64,000 bases of DNA from Zanthoxylum bungeanum. Its lineage: Eukaryota > Streptophyta > Magnoliopsida > Sapindales > Rutaceae. Of this stretch, positions 1 through 9,769 are shown in pieces. Position numbers and translations under genes: made by a program. How positions within the stretch are numbered: the stretch's first letter is position 1; each line of letters opens with the position of its first letter. Location: the NCBI GenBank assembly GCA_019454045.1, contig SKCR01029089.1, positions 53,226 to 117,225 on the forward strand, written 5' to 3'. A model generated the notes under the pieces. It was not told the origin of the DNA and searched no databases. It saw nothing but the letters and a program-made list of their open reading frames with translations.

Positions 1-599
1 TAAACCGGAGAATAATGGAGTCGCCACCCGGTGTGAACCGGGAAATTGAGATTTAAGGCCGCACTCACCCCTCGCAAGGGAAGACCTCAAACCGTTGGGT
101 TCAGAATGGTCCCTTACTCATGCCACTTGTGATGAAAGGATTTATGTAATAATTTAATTAGGCTTAAGTAGCACTTATTTCCAAGAGTATCATGCTTCTA
201 AATTCACATGTACAAAATGAAACTTACACATACATTTCACATCTAAGATTGCATGCTTGGAAGTACATAAAAGGAGCGACAAACATACAATTTCATTGGC
301 ATATTATTCAAGAAAACACAAGCACACATACTAACCACACAAGCACACAAATGAGCACCTTCTCAAGCGTTACGTGGAATTGTATCCCAAGTACAAACCG
401 TACTACCATCCATTCGGAATCGGCTACGAAATTTATGTCTGGGTTTCCATCCGATATACCACAAGAAATAATACTCAAATGTTATCATGACAAAAGTATA
501 TGAATTGTGATACATTAAACACGTTGTATTCATACATGTGGGGATAGCTACTAGGAAAACTATGTATGAAATCTAATGAGAAATGACTCAGTTCAGTGG

Positions 600-1275
600 G
601 TGCGCGTTCGCGCAGCGTTTGAAAATGCGTTCGAACGGTAAACAGAAGGTTCGCGTTCGTGTAGCGTTCGAGAATGCGTTCGAACGGAACCAGACCTGAT
701 GCATGATGAGACTAAGAAAGTACGTGTACATTCACGTAGAGTTCGAGAATGCATTCGAACGGTAAACAGAAGGTTCGCGTTCGCATAGAGTTCGAGAGCG
801 CGTTTGAACGGAACCAGACCTGATGCATTATGAAACTAAGAAAGTATGTGTGTGTTCGCGTAGCGTTCGAGAACGCATTCGAACGGTAAACAGAAGGTTC
901 GCGTTCGTGTAGCGTTCGAGAACGCATTCGAACAGAACCAGACCTGATGCATTATGAGACTAAGAAAGTACGTGTGCGTTCGCGTAGTGTTCGAGAACGC
1001 GTTCGAACGGTAAACAGAAGGTTCGCGTTCGCATAGCATTCAAGAACGCTTTCGAAATGAACCAGACCTGATGCATTATGAGACTAAGAAAGTACGTGTG
1101 CGTTCGCGTAGCGTTCGAGAACGCGTTCGAATGGTAAACATAAGGTTCGCGTTCGTGTAGCGTTCGAGAATACGTTCGAACAGAACCAGATCTGATGCAT
1201 TATGAGACTAAGAAAGTACGTATCCGTTCGCGTAGCGTTCGAGAACGCGTTCGAACAGAACCAGACCTGATGCAT
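600..1275. repeat. 123-bp tandem array rich in TTCGAACG palindromes
   Basis: About five and a half copies of a roughly 123-bp unit inside LTR I. Each unit carries two variants of a block built from GCGTTCGAGAACGC and CGTTCGAACG, then a spacer containing GACCTGATGCAT and GAGACTAAGAAAGTACG. Unit starts are near 605, 733, 855, 978, 1101 and 1224. The short minus-strand ORFs here, ending in FSNATRTHTYF-like repeats, are shadows of the array. Shorter versions occur in LTRs E (41755-41960), F (54880-55110) and G (62810-63030). The array lies downstream of the LTR TATA box in minus orientation, so it would be transcribed as part of the leader. Confidence 0.85.
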
Positions 1276-1359
1276 GCAACATAAAGAATAAAGACAACAA
1301 TGTCAAGCTCAGTATGTCCGATTAAACGTATCTTTCATTCAACCGAACACACATCAACC

Positions 1360-1620
1360 GGCACGGCGAAGCATCGTGGTAAAGGTCTTTAACCCTTCCC
1401 CATAGGGGATCTTTCATTCCACTTACTAAGCCCATGCGCTCGATTGAGTCATGCATACATAGAATTAAAAGCAATAATATCAAACTAGTATGCTCGATTG
1501 AACATGTCTTGCACTCAACCGGTGCGGTGAAACATCGTGGTAAAGGGCTTTAACCCTTCCCCATAGGGGATCTTTCATTCCACTTACTAAGCCTATGCGC
1601 TCGATTGAGTCATACGTAAA
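1360..1620. repeat. Duplicated LTR module with CATCGTGGTAAAGG
   Basis: Two tandem copies (about 1366-1456 and 1529-1614) of a module with CATCGTGGTAAAGG, CCTTCCCCATAGGGGATC, CTTACTAAGC and CCATGCGCTCGATTGAG. LTR F has two copies (near 55160 and 55345). LTRs E and G have four divergent copies each (42085-42680 and 63145-63740). CCTTCCCCATAGGGGATC contains the short inverted repeat CCCC-ATA-GGGG. No coding potential. Confidence 0.7.
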
Positions 1621-2437
1621 TAAGCAATATGTAGAATTCGAGTGACGAAAAATAAATAAATCAAAGCAACGTGAAACAAAAGGAGGTGCCGTTTATTCAA
1701 GTGGTACGTGGAGTCGTATCCCAAGTACAGACCGCACTACCATCCATTCGGATTCGGCTACGGAATTTACGTCTGGGTTTCCATCCTATAAACCATAAGA
1801 CACGACACTTTTCCATTCATCCAATACCCACAACACACATCATACGTAAACAAGATTCAATAATTAGAATACGATCAAAATAAATAACAAAAATCAAATG
1901 AAGATGAGTGTGAAAAGTACCCTCAGGTCTAACCTTTTAAGCCGTCTCTCGGACTCGCGTTTCACGAAGATCGGAATGGGTAAAGCTCCGCAACTTTTCT
2001 GGTTCACTGGTTTGCCTTTTCCTTCACCGTTTAGCCGCTCAAGCTACTGTTTTGACTCCGTTTTACTGATGTTTCCTTGCGATTTCGCTGCTGTTTCCTC
2101 TGTATTTTTGCTCACTGTTTCAGGTCTTGTTTTTGGTGTTTTAGGCTACTATTTTTGGTGTGATTTTCGGTGATGTGTGGAGGTTTATGGGGCTGGTTTT
2201 AGGTGGTGATTAGGGGGCATTTCGGTGGTTGTAGGGGGTGTGAATGGCTATTGTATTTTCAGGGATGTGAGGGTAAGGTTGAAGGGAATGATTTGCTATA
2301 TTTCTTGTGATTTGCGTGTGATGTCTTAAGGTTTCTTGCTGTGATTTTCGTGTGAGTCGTGTATGAGCTAGATGATTGGATGTCTTAGGCATGGGCTATA
2401 GAGATTTGGAGAGGAGGGGTGGCTAGGTTAGGGGTTG

Positions 2438-2445
2438 TTTATATA
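2438..2445 (-). promoter_or_regulatory. TATA box of LTR I
   Basis: TATATAAA on the minus strand, within CTCTATATAAACAACC. The equivalent positions in LTR F (56254-56261, TATATAAG) and LTR E (near 54007-54015, TATAAAAAAG) also have TATA-like boxes, which supports a real core promoter. U3 is then only about 630 bp, and more than 2 kb of the LTR (R-U5) is transcribed leader. Confidence 0.6.
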
Positions 2446-2841
2446 GAGAAAGGCTAGGGCTTCACCTTGTCTCACAAGGAATGGATTTTGGCATTAAAGA
2501 GAGATATGATTTGGTGTTGAGCAAGAAAAGTCAAAGATTGAGGGGGGACAAATTTGGTTTAGATTAGGAATACAAAATATTTAACTTGTTATGATTTCTT
2601 TTAATTAGGCATGACATCTTTTTAATTTAGTATGTGATTTGTTTAGTTAGGAAGTTAATATATTTGATTTATCTTTATTAGGTATGATTATATTTTATGT
2701 TTTATTTAATTGGTAAATGGTTTAAATATTTTATTTAATATTTAATGTTTAATTTAATTAAATTGGGATGTGTTTTATGGGCTTTGGGGGGCTAATTGGG
2801 CTGGGGTGCGAGGCTAGCAGCAAAACCAGAAACACCGACTC

Positions 2842-2920
2842 CGTTCGAACGCCAATTCGAACGCGGCACGAACGTCCGCAATCTGCCTGAAGTTCGAACG
2901 AAGTAACGAACGCAGCACTA
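2842..2920. promoter_or_regulatory. U3 cluster of CGTTCGAACG-type palindromes
   Basis: The perfect 10-bp palindrome CGTTCGAACG at 2842-2851 is followed within 80 bp by AATTCGAACGCGG, GTTCGAACGAAG and GAACGCAGCACG. The cluster lies about 400 bp upstream of the LTR I TATA box in minus orientation, and is repeated in LTR F near 56730-56810. The same word family makes up the 123-bp array and recurs in the U3 of copia element H. Confidence 0.5.
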
Positions 2921-3074
2921 ATGAAGACAGTGAACTTGTGAAATGAACTTGATGATGTACTTATTCTGAATTTCCCCTTCCGACCTCCGTTTCTCGCAAT
3001 ATCCTTAGCTAAAAAGGTAGTGCCTCCAACTGAGACTCATCATCGGGTTTCACATGCGAAAATGCAATGCCTAC

Positions 3075-3225
3075 ACTTTGCATGTTTTATGAGTTTTTTA
3101 TGCTTAGAAAATATAGTAACATGCCTAGGCTTGTAGAATAATCAAAACAAATGGGTATTGGGCAAAGGGATAACGGAATCGTAATTTTTGTTTTTCCGCT
3201 GCGCACTCACGGCTGCTTCCCAACA
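3075..3225 (+). repeat. 5' LTR remnant of copia A
   Basis: Matches 9620-9769 of the 3' LTR and ends in CCCAACA. The missing left portion is displaced beyond LTR I. The first five bases (CTTTG, 3075-3079) are the expected target-site duplication of LTR I, because the intact 3' LTR reads through GTTCTTTG at the same place. Confidence 0.88.
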
Positions 3226-3226
3226 G

Positions 3227-3240
3227 TGGTATCAGAACGC
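3227..3240 (+). other. Primer-binding site of copia A
   Basis: TGGTATCAGAACGC begins one base after the LTR. It is a one-base variant of TGGTATCAGAGC, complementary to the 3' end of initiator methionine tRNA, the usual primer of plant copia elements. Confidence 0.88.
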
Positions 3241-4607
3241 CGTTTTTGTTTTGATTAGTTCTCTCTCATTTGAACTCCAAATTGGGTGTGTAAAAGCTCT
3301 TTGGAAAGCTAACACCCTGAACTTAATTTTAGGCACAAGGTTTGCATGATTTGGTTAAGATTTTAATTGTGAAATTGCATTTAAAGTTCACGCATCTGTA
3401 AAAAAATGTGAATAGTAATTTATTTGAATAAAATAAAATACAATATCATAATTAAATATTAATCAAAGTTATTTAAAGCATAAAATAATTCCAACATATT
3501 AAAACTCATATGCTTCGTGATTCTATGTATGATTAGAATTGACATGATTATTTTAGGGTGCAAGCATCTAGAGACTTTCTAAGGAAATAGAGAGTGTATT
3601 GCTTATCCCTTAACTAAGTAATTATTCCGTGATGCATTTAGAGATTTATTACCTTTAAGGCTAATAAATATAAATCACTTGTTTATAATAAAAGACATTA
3701 TAAAAGATACAAGTGGGGTGGGACCAAGGCGTTAATAAAACTTTCCAAACTAAAGTTAATTTAACCAAAGGTATTTCTAGAGTTATATAATGATTTGGTG
3801 TCTTCCTTCACTCACTACCTTTTTATAGCCAAAAGGAAAAGCTGTGAAGACATCTAGATAATCATTTACTCAAAGCTTACCTTAAAGCATATTTAAAGCA
3901 TTGGACTAATTTGGATGATCTATTGTTTATTCCTGTCACCAAGGCAATAAGAGCCTAAGAGGTAAGGGTATTTAAGAGAGTTCGCCCCACCCTCCCTCTG
4001 GGGAATTTTCAATGGAGGAATCCATTTGACAGTTATTCACTTAAACTTGCTAAAATCCTCAACAATAATTTAAGTCTAAAATTTTCCTCCTATTGTAAAG
4101 TATAGACCCAAAGGGCTTAAACCATATTGGCAGGACTAGGCTTTACCAGACTGACCAATACCAATTTGTCCCTAAATCGTACTATTGACAATGGTTTGAA
4201 TTTTCTGAGTCATAAGACGCAGCGACCCTTAGGCGTGGTCTTATAACTTAGTGGCAAAGATTGGGTGTCCACAAGGACTAGCATAAGCTATGGCATGTTT
4301 GATTGTCCAACCCAATGATCAAGGAATTGTGATTTATATCATAAATTGGTTGGGAACCTACCTAATTATCGTATTTTATAACGACCGGCCCTAGTCGGAG
4401 TTATGAAATGATGATAATGGGATCTTTGCCCACAAGAAATCTATCATATTGGGGTTGATGCGATTTACTTAAAATTTTAAAACAATTGAGTGAGAGCAAC
4501 TTCATAATATTAAAAGCCCATGTTATTATGAAACATTAATGAAAACATATTCCTAATTTTAACATTCTCTCTTAACAGATGGGTTAAAATATTTCACAAA
4601 CATTCAA
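3241..4607 (+). other. Untranslated leader of copia A
   Basis: AT-rich, with no ORF of note and no recognisable domain. It lies between the primer-binding site and the gag start, so it is the long 5' leader of the element. Confidence 0.75.
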
Positions 4608-5417
4608 ATGGCAAACAGAGTATCACTTCGTTCCATCATTGATGAGCATAAGCTCAAATGGGACAACTACAATGACTGGTTTAGAAACCTTAAAATTGTC
4701 TTACGACAAGAAAAGATTTTCTATGATCTTGAAAGACCATTTCCCCCTGAACCCGCAAAAGATGCTGACCAAAATACATTTGATGCTTGGAAGAAACACG
4801 TCGATGATCATGAGCAAGCAATTTGCATAATGCTTGGCTCTATGTCGGACGAACTTCAGAAAGCTCACGAAGATATGGATGCTCAAACCATCATCTTTCA
4901 CTTGAAGGAGTTGTATGCAACTTCTGTTCATACCGTGAGATTCCAAGTGTCATGTGCCTTATTCCAAATAAGGTATAAGGAAGGATATGTTAGTGGACAT
5001 GTGCTTAAGATGATTGGCCACATTGAAAAATTGGCCAACCTCGGGTTCATCATGGATCATGAGATAGGTCATGATCTAATTCTTCAGTCCTTACCAAAAG
5101 GCTTCTCTAACTTTATTATGTAGTTTCATTTGTCTGATAAAGAAGCTATTATAGCATAATTGCACAATCTGATAAAGCAAGCAGAGAAGGACTTGAAACC
5201 AGAGCTTAAAACCTTCGTCATGCTTACAGGTACGGACCTGAAGCCACAAGGCCCAAAGAAAAATAAGGGCAAGGCCAAGTCTCCAGATCACCTAAAGCCC
5301 AATGGTAATGTGGAGAAGAAAAATGAAAAGGGGAAATGTTTCTTTTGTGGAAAGAATGATCATTGGAAGAAAGACTGCAGATCCTTGAAAACCAAGGAAG
5401 CTAGGGAAGCCCAATAG
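4608..5417 (+). pseudogene. Copia A gag (nucleocapsid), with in-frame stops
   Basis: Gag structural protein, which packages the element RNA into cytoplasmic virus-like particles. The ATG at 4608 opens MANRVSLRSIIDEHKLKWDN, with the WxxWxxxxxxxL-type pattern of plant copia gag. The zinc knuckle CFFCGKNDHWKKDC (CX2CX4HX4C) is intact at 5338-5379. The frame is broken by TAG at 5121-5123, TAA at 5157-5159 and TAG at 5415-5417, while homology runs through all three. Downstream pol segments continue in this same frame, as in single-ORF copia polyproteins. It cannot make full-length Gag without readthrough. Confidence 0.88.
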
Positions 5418-6944
5418 GCCAAGAAGCCCAATGCTTCAGGTATGTTGTATATGATTGAACTATATTCTTAAAACTTTGAACCTTCTACTTGGGTACTTGA
5501 CACCGGTTGTGGGACTCACTGGTGTAACAATATGCAGGGCCTGAGAAATAGTAGGAGACTCCGTCATGGGGAGGTTGACCTACGCATGGGTAATAGAGCA
5601 AAACTGGCTGCATTGTGCGTGAGGACTTATTCATTAGTTTTTCCGAATGGTTTAGTTTTAGGCTTAGAAGATTGTGTTTATGTATCTTCTCTAGTAAAGA
5701 ACATCATTTCAATTTCTTCTTTATACAATAAAGGCTTTTCATGCCTAATAAGTTGTAATGAATGTTCTAATTATTTCAATGAAATAAAATATGGATATGG
5801 TATTTTGAATAATGGTATCTATGTCTTACAAACTAACAAAGAATGTTCAACCTCTAATATATACAACGTTAACTCGAATAATCTCAATGAATCACTTCTA
5901 TGGCACAGTCGCTTAGGTCATATCAATGAAACAAGATTAACCAAGCTACATAAGGATGGGTATTTTAGACCCTTCAAATATGAGCCTTATAGAACTTGTG
6001 AGTCTTGTTTACTTGGTAAAATGACCAAATTACCCTTCAAAGGTAAATGACAGCGTGCAGCGGAGACATTAGAACCCATACACTCTGATGTATGCGGACC
6101 AATGTCAGTTACCGCTAGAGGTGGATTCTCCTACTTCATTACCTTTATCAATGATCACTCGCGATATGGGTATATGTACCTTATGTGGTACAAATCTGAA
6201 GCCTTTGAGAAATTCAAAGACTTCAAAGCTGAAGTAGAAAACCAGCTTAATAAAAGTATTAAGTCACTAAGGTCTGACCGAGGTGGTGAATACTTAAGCA
6301 ACGAATTTCAAGATTACTTGAGAGAAAATGGCATTGTTTCCCAATGGACTCCTCCGGGAACTCCACAGCATAATAGGGTCTCCGAAAGGAGAAATCAGAC
6401 ATTATTAGACATGGTCTGATCAATGATGCCAGACACGGATCTACCTCTTTCATTTTGGGGTATTGCTTTAGAAACTGCAACACTACTACTAAACCAAGTT
6501 CCTTCCAAGACTGTTAGTCAAACATCATATGAGTTATGGTCTAGGAAACGTCCTAGTCTTAGTTATTTAAGAATTTGGGGATGTGACGCATATGTTAAGC
6601 TCACACAAAGTAACAAATTAGATGATATGGCAATTAAATATAAGTTTGTAGGATATGTCTTGAACTCAAGTGCATACGTGTTCTACGTCCCAAATGAACA
6701 AAGAACATTTGTCTCACGAAATGCTAAATTTCTAGAGAATGAATTCCTTCTCAAGAAATATAGTGGGAGTAGACTTGACCTCGATGAGGTACGAGAAGAA
6801 CAAACTTACATAGAACTAAACCCCGAGCCCCTCAAAAGGGCAACGACGGAACAACCACAAGGTTATGAACTTAGAAGGTCTGGTAGGGAAAGATATGAGC
6901 CTGAAAGATATGGTTTTCATATTGATGAGGAACATGATCTAAGA
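5418..6944 (+). pseudogene. Copia A protease and integrase, broken
   Basis: Continues the gag frame. The protease active site WVLDTGCG has DTG at 5499-5507. The gag-pre-integrase HHCC zinc module is visible as LLWHSRLGH and CESCLLGK (about 5895-6030). The integrase core (6102-6419) keeps its acidic residues in context: NDHSRYG, SDRGGEY and SERRNQT. Stops occur near 5470, at 6048-6050 and at 6417-6419. The integrase C-terminal part (6423-6944) keeps LRIWGCDAYVK and the following GYV-type strand. At about 6945 the frame jumps directly to the region just before RNase H, so the usual reverse transcriptase fingers and palm are missing. Confidence 0.88.
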
Positions 6945-7772
6945 GGTTGTTAGGACTTTCTCAATCTACATACATAGATAAAGTTTTGAAAAGATTCAAA
7001 ATGGAAGATTTAAAAAGAGGTAATTTACCTACTTGTCATGGAATCAAATTATCTAAGGAGCAATGTCCACATACTCCTTCAGATAGAGAGCGTATAAGTA
7101 GGATCATGTATGTTTCAGCAATAGGATCGATCATGTACGCCATGCTATTTACGAGACCTGATGTCTCTTATGCTCTTAGCATAACGAGCAGGTATCAGAC
7201 AAATCCTGGTGAGCAACACATGGCAGCTGTCAAAACAATCCTCAAGTATCTGAGAAGAATTAAGGATGTGTTCTTGACATACAGAGATTATTCTGAAGTG
7301 AAAGTCATTGGTTACTATGATGCGAGCTTTCAGACCGATAGGGATGACATCAGATCGCAAACAGGATATCTGTTTACTTTGAATGGCAGAGCTTTCAGTT
7401 GGAAAAGCTCAAAGCAGTTAACTATATCAGAATCCACCACTGAAGCCGAGTATATTGCAGCATCTAAGGCAGCTAAAGAAACAGTCTTAAATAAAGAAGT
7501 TCATCACGGAGCTGGAAGTGCTTCCTACGATAAAGAATGGCGTCACGAAGTACTGTGACAACACGGGCGCCATTGCTCAATCAAATGAACCAAGGTCACA
7601 CCAGAAATCCAAGCATGTACTCAGGCGATTTCATCTCATCATAGAGATTGTTGAGATAAAAGAAGTTATTATAGAGAAAATACCCATAGAATATAATCTT
7701 GCAGATTCTCTTACTAAATGGCTGACTCAACAAAAGCATGATAGGCACACCCGAGAGTATGGTGTCCAGATT
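6945..7772 (+). pseudogene. Copia A RT C-terminus and RNase H
   Basis: Begins RLLGLSQSTYIDKVLKRF, the stretch just after the polymerase palm in copia pol, in a different frame from integrase. TRPDVSYALS and KSSKQLTISESTTEAEY identify the connection and RNase H; the catalytic context YDASFQTD and the E of TEAEY are present. A second frameshift near 7490-7518 returns to the gag frame for YCDNTGAIAQ to the C-terminus. The YVDD polymerase box is absent, so the element cannot reverse-transcribe itself. Confidence 0.88.
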
Positions 7773-7792
7773 CATACTATTGCCTATAGTGC

Positions 7793-7803
7793 AAGTGAGA
7801 GAT
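7793..7803 (+). other. Polypurine tract of copia A
   Basis: Purine-rich AAGTGAGAGAT immediately before the 3' LTR start (TGTTAGG at 7804), the expected site for plus-strand priming. Confidence 0.75.
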
Positions 7804-9769
7804 TGTTAGGGATATGCCCTATACCCAACTTGTGGATGGGCTATATGTACATGTATTTGTAACATTTTCATTAATTAATAAAATGGAAATCTTTATAATA
7901 TGTGTCTTACATAACTTATATGAATCATCAAACACTGTAATAACGCCCTTGGAGTAATAAGATGATGGCTTCCACGCCTTATGAAAATCATTACTCTCAA
8001 ACGTTCCTAGTCATAGTTTTGTGAATAATCTGGGCGTTCACAAAGCGGAGAGGCTAGCATGATGATATGATCCGCCTTTAAGTGGGGTAGTCGATCTCAT
8101 AGGCTACTAGCGGAGATCTGTCCGCTTGGTGTATCACATGGATGCATGAGTTGCTCGTGTCCATCGAACTGACCGCCGAAAGTTTTCATATGGAGTGTTT
8201 ATCCCATGTGTCTGTGAGAAATTTCATGTATCGATTGTATGACTAGTCCTTAGACTTGAGGTCTTTACAATCTTATGTGTGGATCAAATAAATTTGACGT
8301 TCTCCTTCCCCGGTTCAAAAGATCCGGTCATAAAGGTATGATTGGGTCATTTGTTGAAACACGTGAAGTTTGTAAAGATACAACAGAGAATCGCCACTCT
8401 CTCGGATAATATTTTCTTATAAGAGTAGTATTCCAGTTCACGGGTTGATATGTGTGATCAATGCTTGAGATTGTGACCGCAGCGGAAGAATCATGTGAGA
8501 TTCTTGGGTTAGCACGATTCATGACACTATCAACATCATACCTTTGACCATATGGGTAGAAAATTTCCGTACCCTAGGTCAATAGGTGGGGATACAGTGA
8601 GGCGATGGACCATATCATATGTAAATCGCATACATAATAGGTATATATCTTTCCTTCTCATTTGGGGGCCTTGGCATGTTGCTAGATGTCAACCTTGGTC
8701 ATTGAAATCGAACGACCATATGATCGGAGGATAATTTATGTTTGATTAATTTATCACGATTCATTTCATGTCCAACTTGAGGGGAACCCAAAAGGTCACA
8801 CACAACAAAGTCGAAATCAATGGTTAACAGTGCACAGTACAAATTTAACAACATATATGATTGCTGTAGGAATTGATCATAAATGGTTCTATGTGTTTAA
8901 TTATTGAACAGATCATTTATGAGTTTCCATAGTGGCTTTGGGATTGGTGAATGATGATAGGGGCACTTTGGAAATTGGAATAGATAAATAAATAAAAACT
9001 TGAATAGTAATGTGAATTGTAACATGAATAGTAATATGAATAGTAAAAAAAAATTTATTTGTTTTGAATTCCAATTCGGCCCAAACTCTTATTAGGGTTT
9101 TATAATCTCATTAAACCACTAAATTAAGATCCAATGGCTAAGATTAAATTATCATTTATCCCACATCGGATTCTTAATTAACTTTGTTGTCTTTAGAGCA
9201 CCTATATAAACCCAAAGAATTCTTTACAAATTTTCACACAAAACCTTTCATATCTTGGGTTTATATAAGTGAGCAACTCTAAAGTTTAAGAGTTAGCCAC
9301 TGATTTTGAGGATCCTTAAGTCTAATTGACTAAAGGAACCTCGAGTTAAAAGTTTTGAGGTATTTGCCTGGGCCAGCACCAAGGGCAAAATACATGTGCA
9401 CTCAAGGCGTAGTCTTGCCATTGAGTTTTGGCTTTGGTGTTTGTAAATTTGAAGGCCACACACTTGGGTGGCTCTTTGGAACGTGGAAGAGCTTGGTGAG
9501 TTCGAGAAAAGCTTGTAGATTGGAGGGATGACTGGAGGAGTCTTTGGTTCAAGTAAGTCTTTTTCTTTCTTTATTTTAATTAGAGTTCTTATGATAGATA
9601 GCATGTTTAGGTTTATGTTCTTTGTATGTTTTATGAGTTTTTTATGCTTAGAATATATAGTAACATGTCTAGGCTTGTAGAATAATCAAAACGAATGGGT
9701 CTTGGGCAAAGGGATAGCGGCATCGTAATTTTTGATTTTCCACTGCGCACTCGCGGCCGCTTCCCAACA
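7804..9769 (+). repeat. 3' LTR of copia A
   Basis: 1966 bp, starting TGTTAGG and ending CCCAACA. It carries a TATA box (TATATAAA, 9203-9210) and an upstream ATCCCACATCG motif. The short ORFs inside have no domain content. It abuts element B sequence directly at 9770. Confidence 0.9.
9158..9210 (+). promoter_or_regulatory. USE-like motif plus TATA box in copia A LTR
   Basis: ATCCCACATCG at 9158-9168 fits the plant snRNA upstream sequence element consensus RTCCCACATCG exactly. TATATAAA follows at 9203-9210 after a 34-bp gap, close to the spacing known for plant RNA polymerase II snRNA promoters. Whether the element uses it is inference. Confidence 0.55.

Larger units (their letters stand above)
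1..3074 (-). mobile_element. Tat/Ogre-like gypsy LTR, subfamily I (partial)
   Basis: Long terminal repeat on the minus strand, U3 at high coordinates. Its 5' end, TGTAGGCA on the minus strand, lies at 3074. The sequence from position 1 matches the inner part of two other LTRs in the window (from about 41255 and 62320), so roughly 75 bp of its 3' end lie off the left edge. It holds a minus-strand TATA box (2438-2445), a 123-bp tandem array in the transcribed part and two copies of a module containing CATCGTGGTAAAGG. No ORF in it looks real. Its end abuts the 5' LTR of copia element A exactly where the 3' LTR of A is continuous, so it inserted there. It may be the 5' LTR of an element extending left, or a solo LTR; the window cannot decide. 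Confidence 0.8.
3075..9769 (+). mobile_element. Ty1/copia retrotransposon A, defective
   Basis: Plus-strand copia element. A 151-bp 5' LTR remnant (3075-3225) is followed by a primer-binding site, leader, gag, protease, integrase, RNase H and a 3' LTR (7804-9769, TGTTAGG to CCCAACA, 1966 bp). Order PR-IN-RH is the Ty1/copia order. The reverse transcriptase core is deleted. Over the comparable 150 bp the two LTRs differ at about 11 sites by eye (7%), so this is not a recent insertion. LTR I interrupts its 5' LTR, and it appears itself to be inserted near the start of the 5' LTR of element B. Confidence 0.92.

Noticed and set aside
600..1275. CRISPR-like regular repeats
   Set aside because: Eukaryotic LTR context, spacers are themselves repeated, no cas genes; an ordinary tandem array.
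1671..2173. Possible small membrane protein gene (hydrophobic ORF near 1898-2173)
   Set aside because: Inside LTR I, not maintained as an ORF in LTR F at the same place, and on the strand opposite to LTR transcription.
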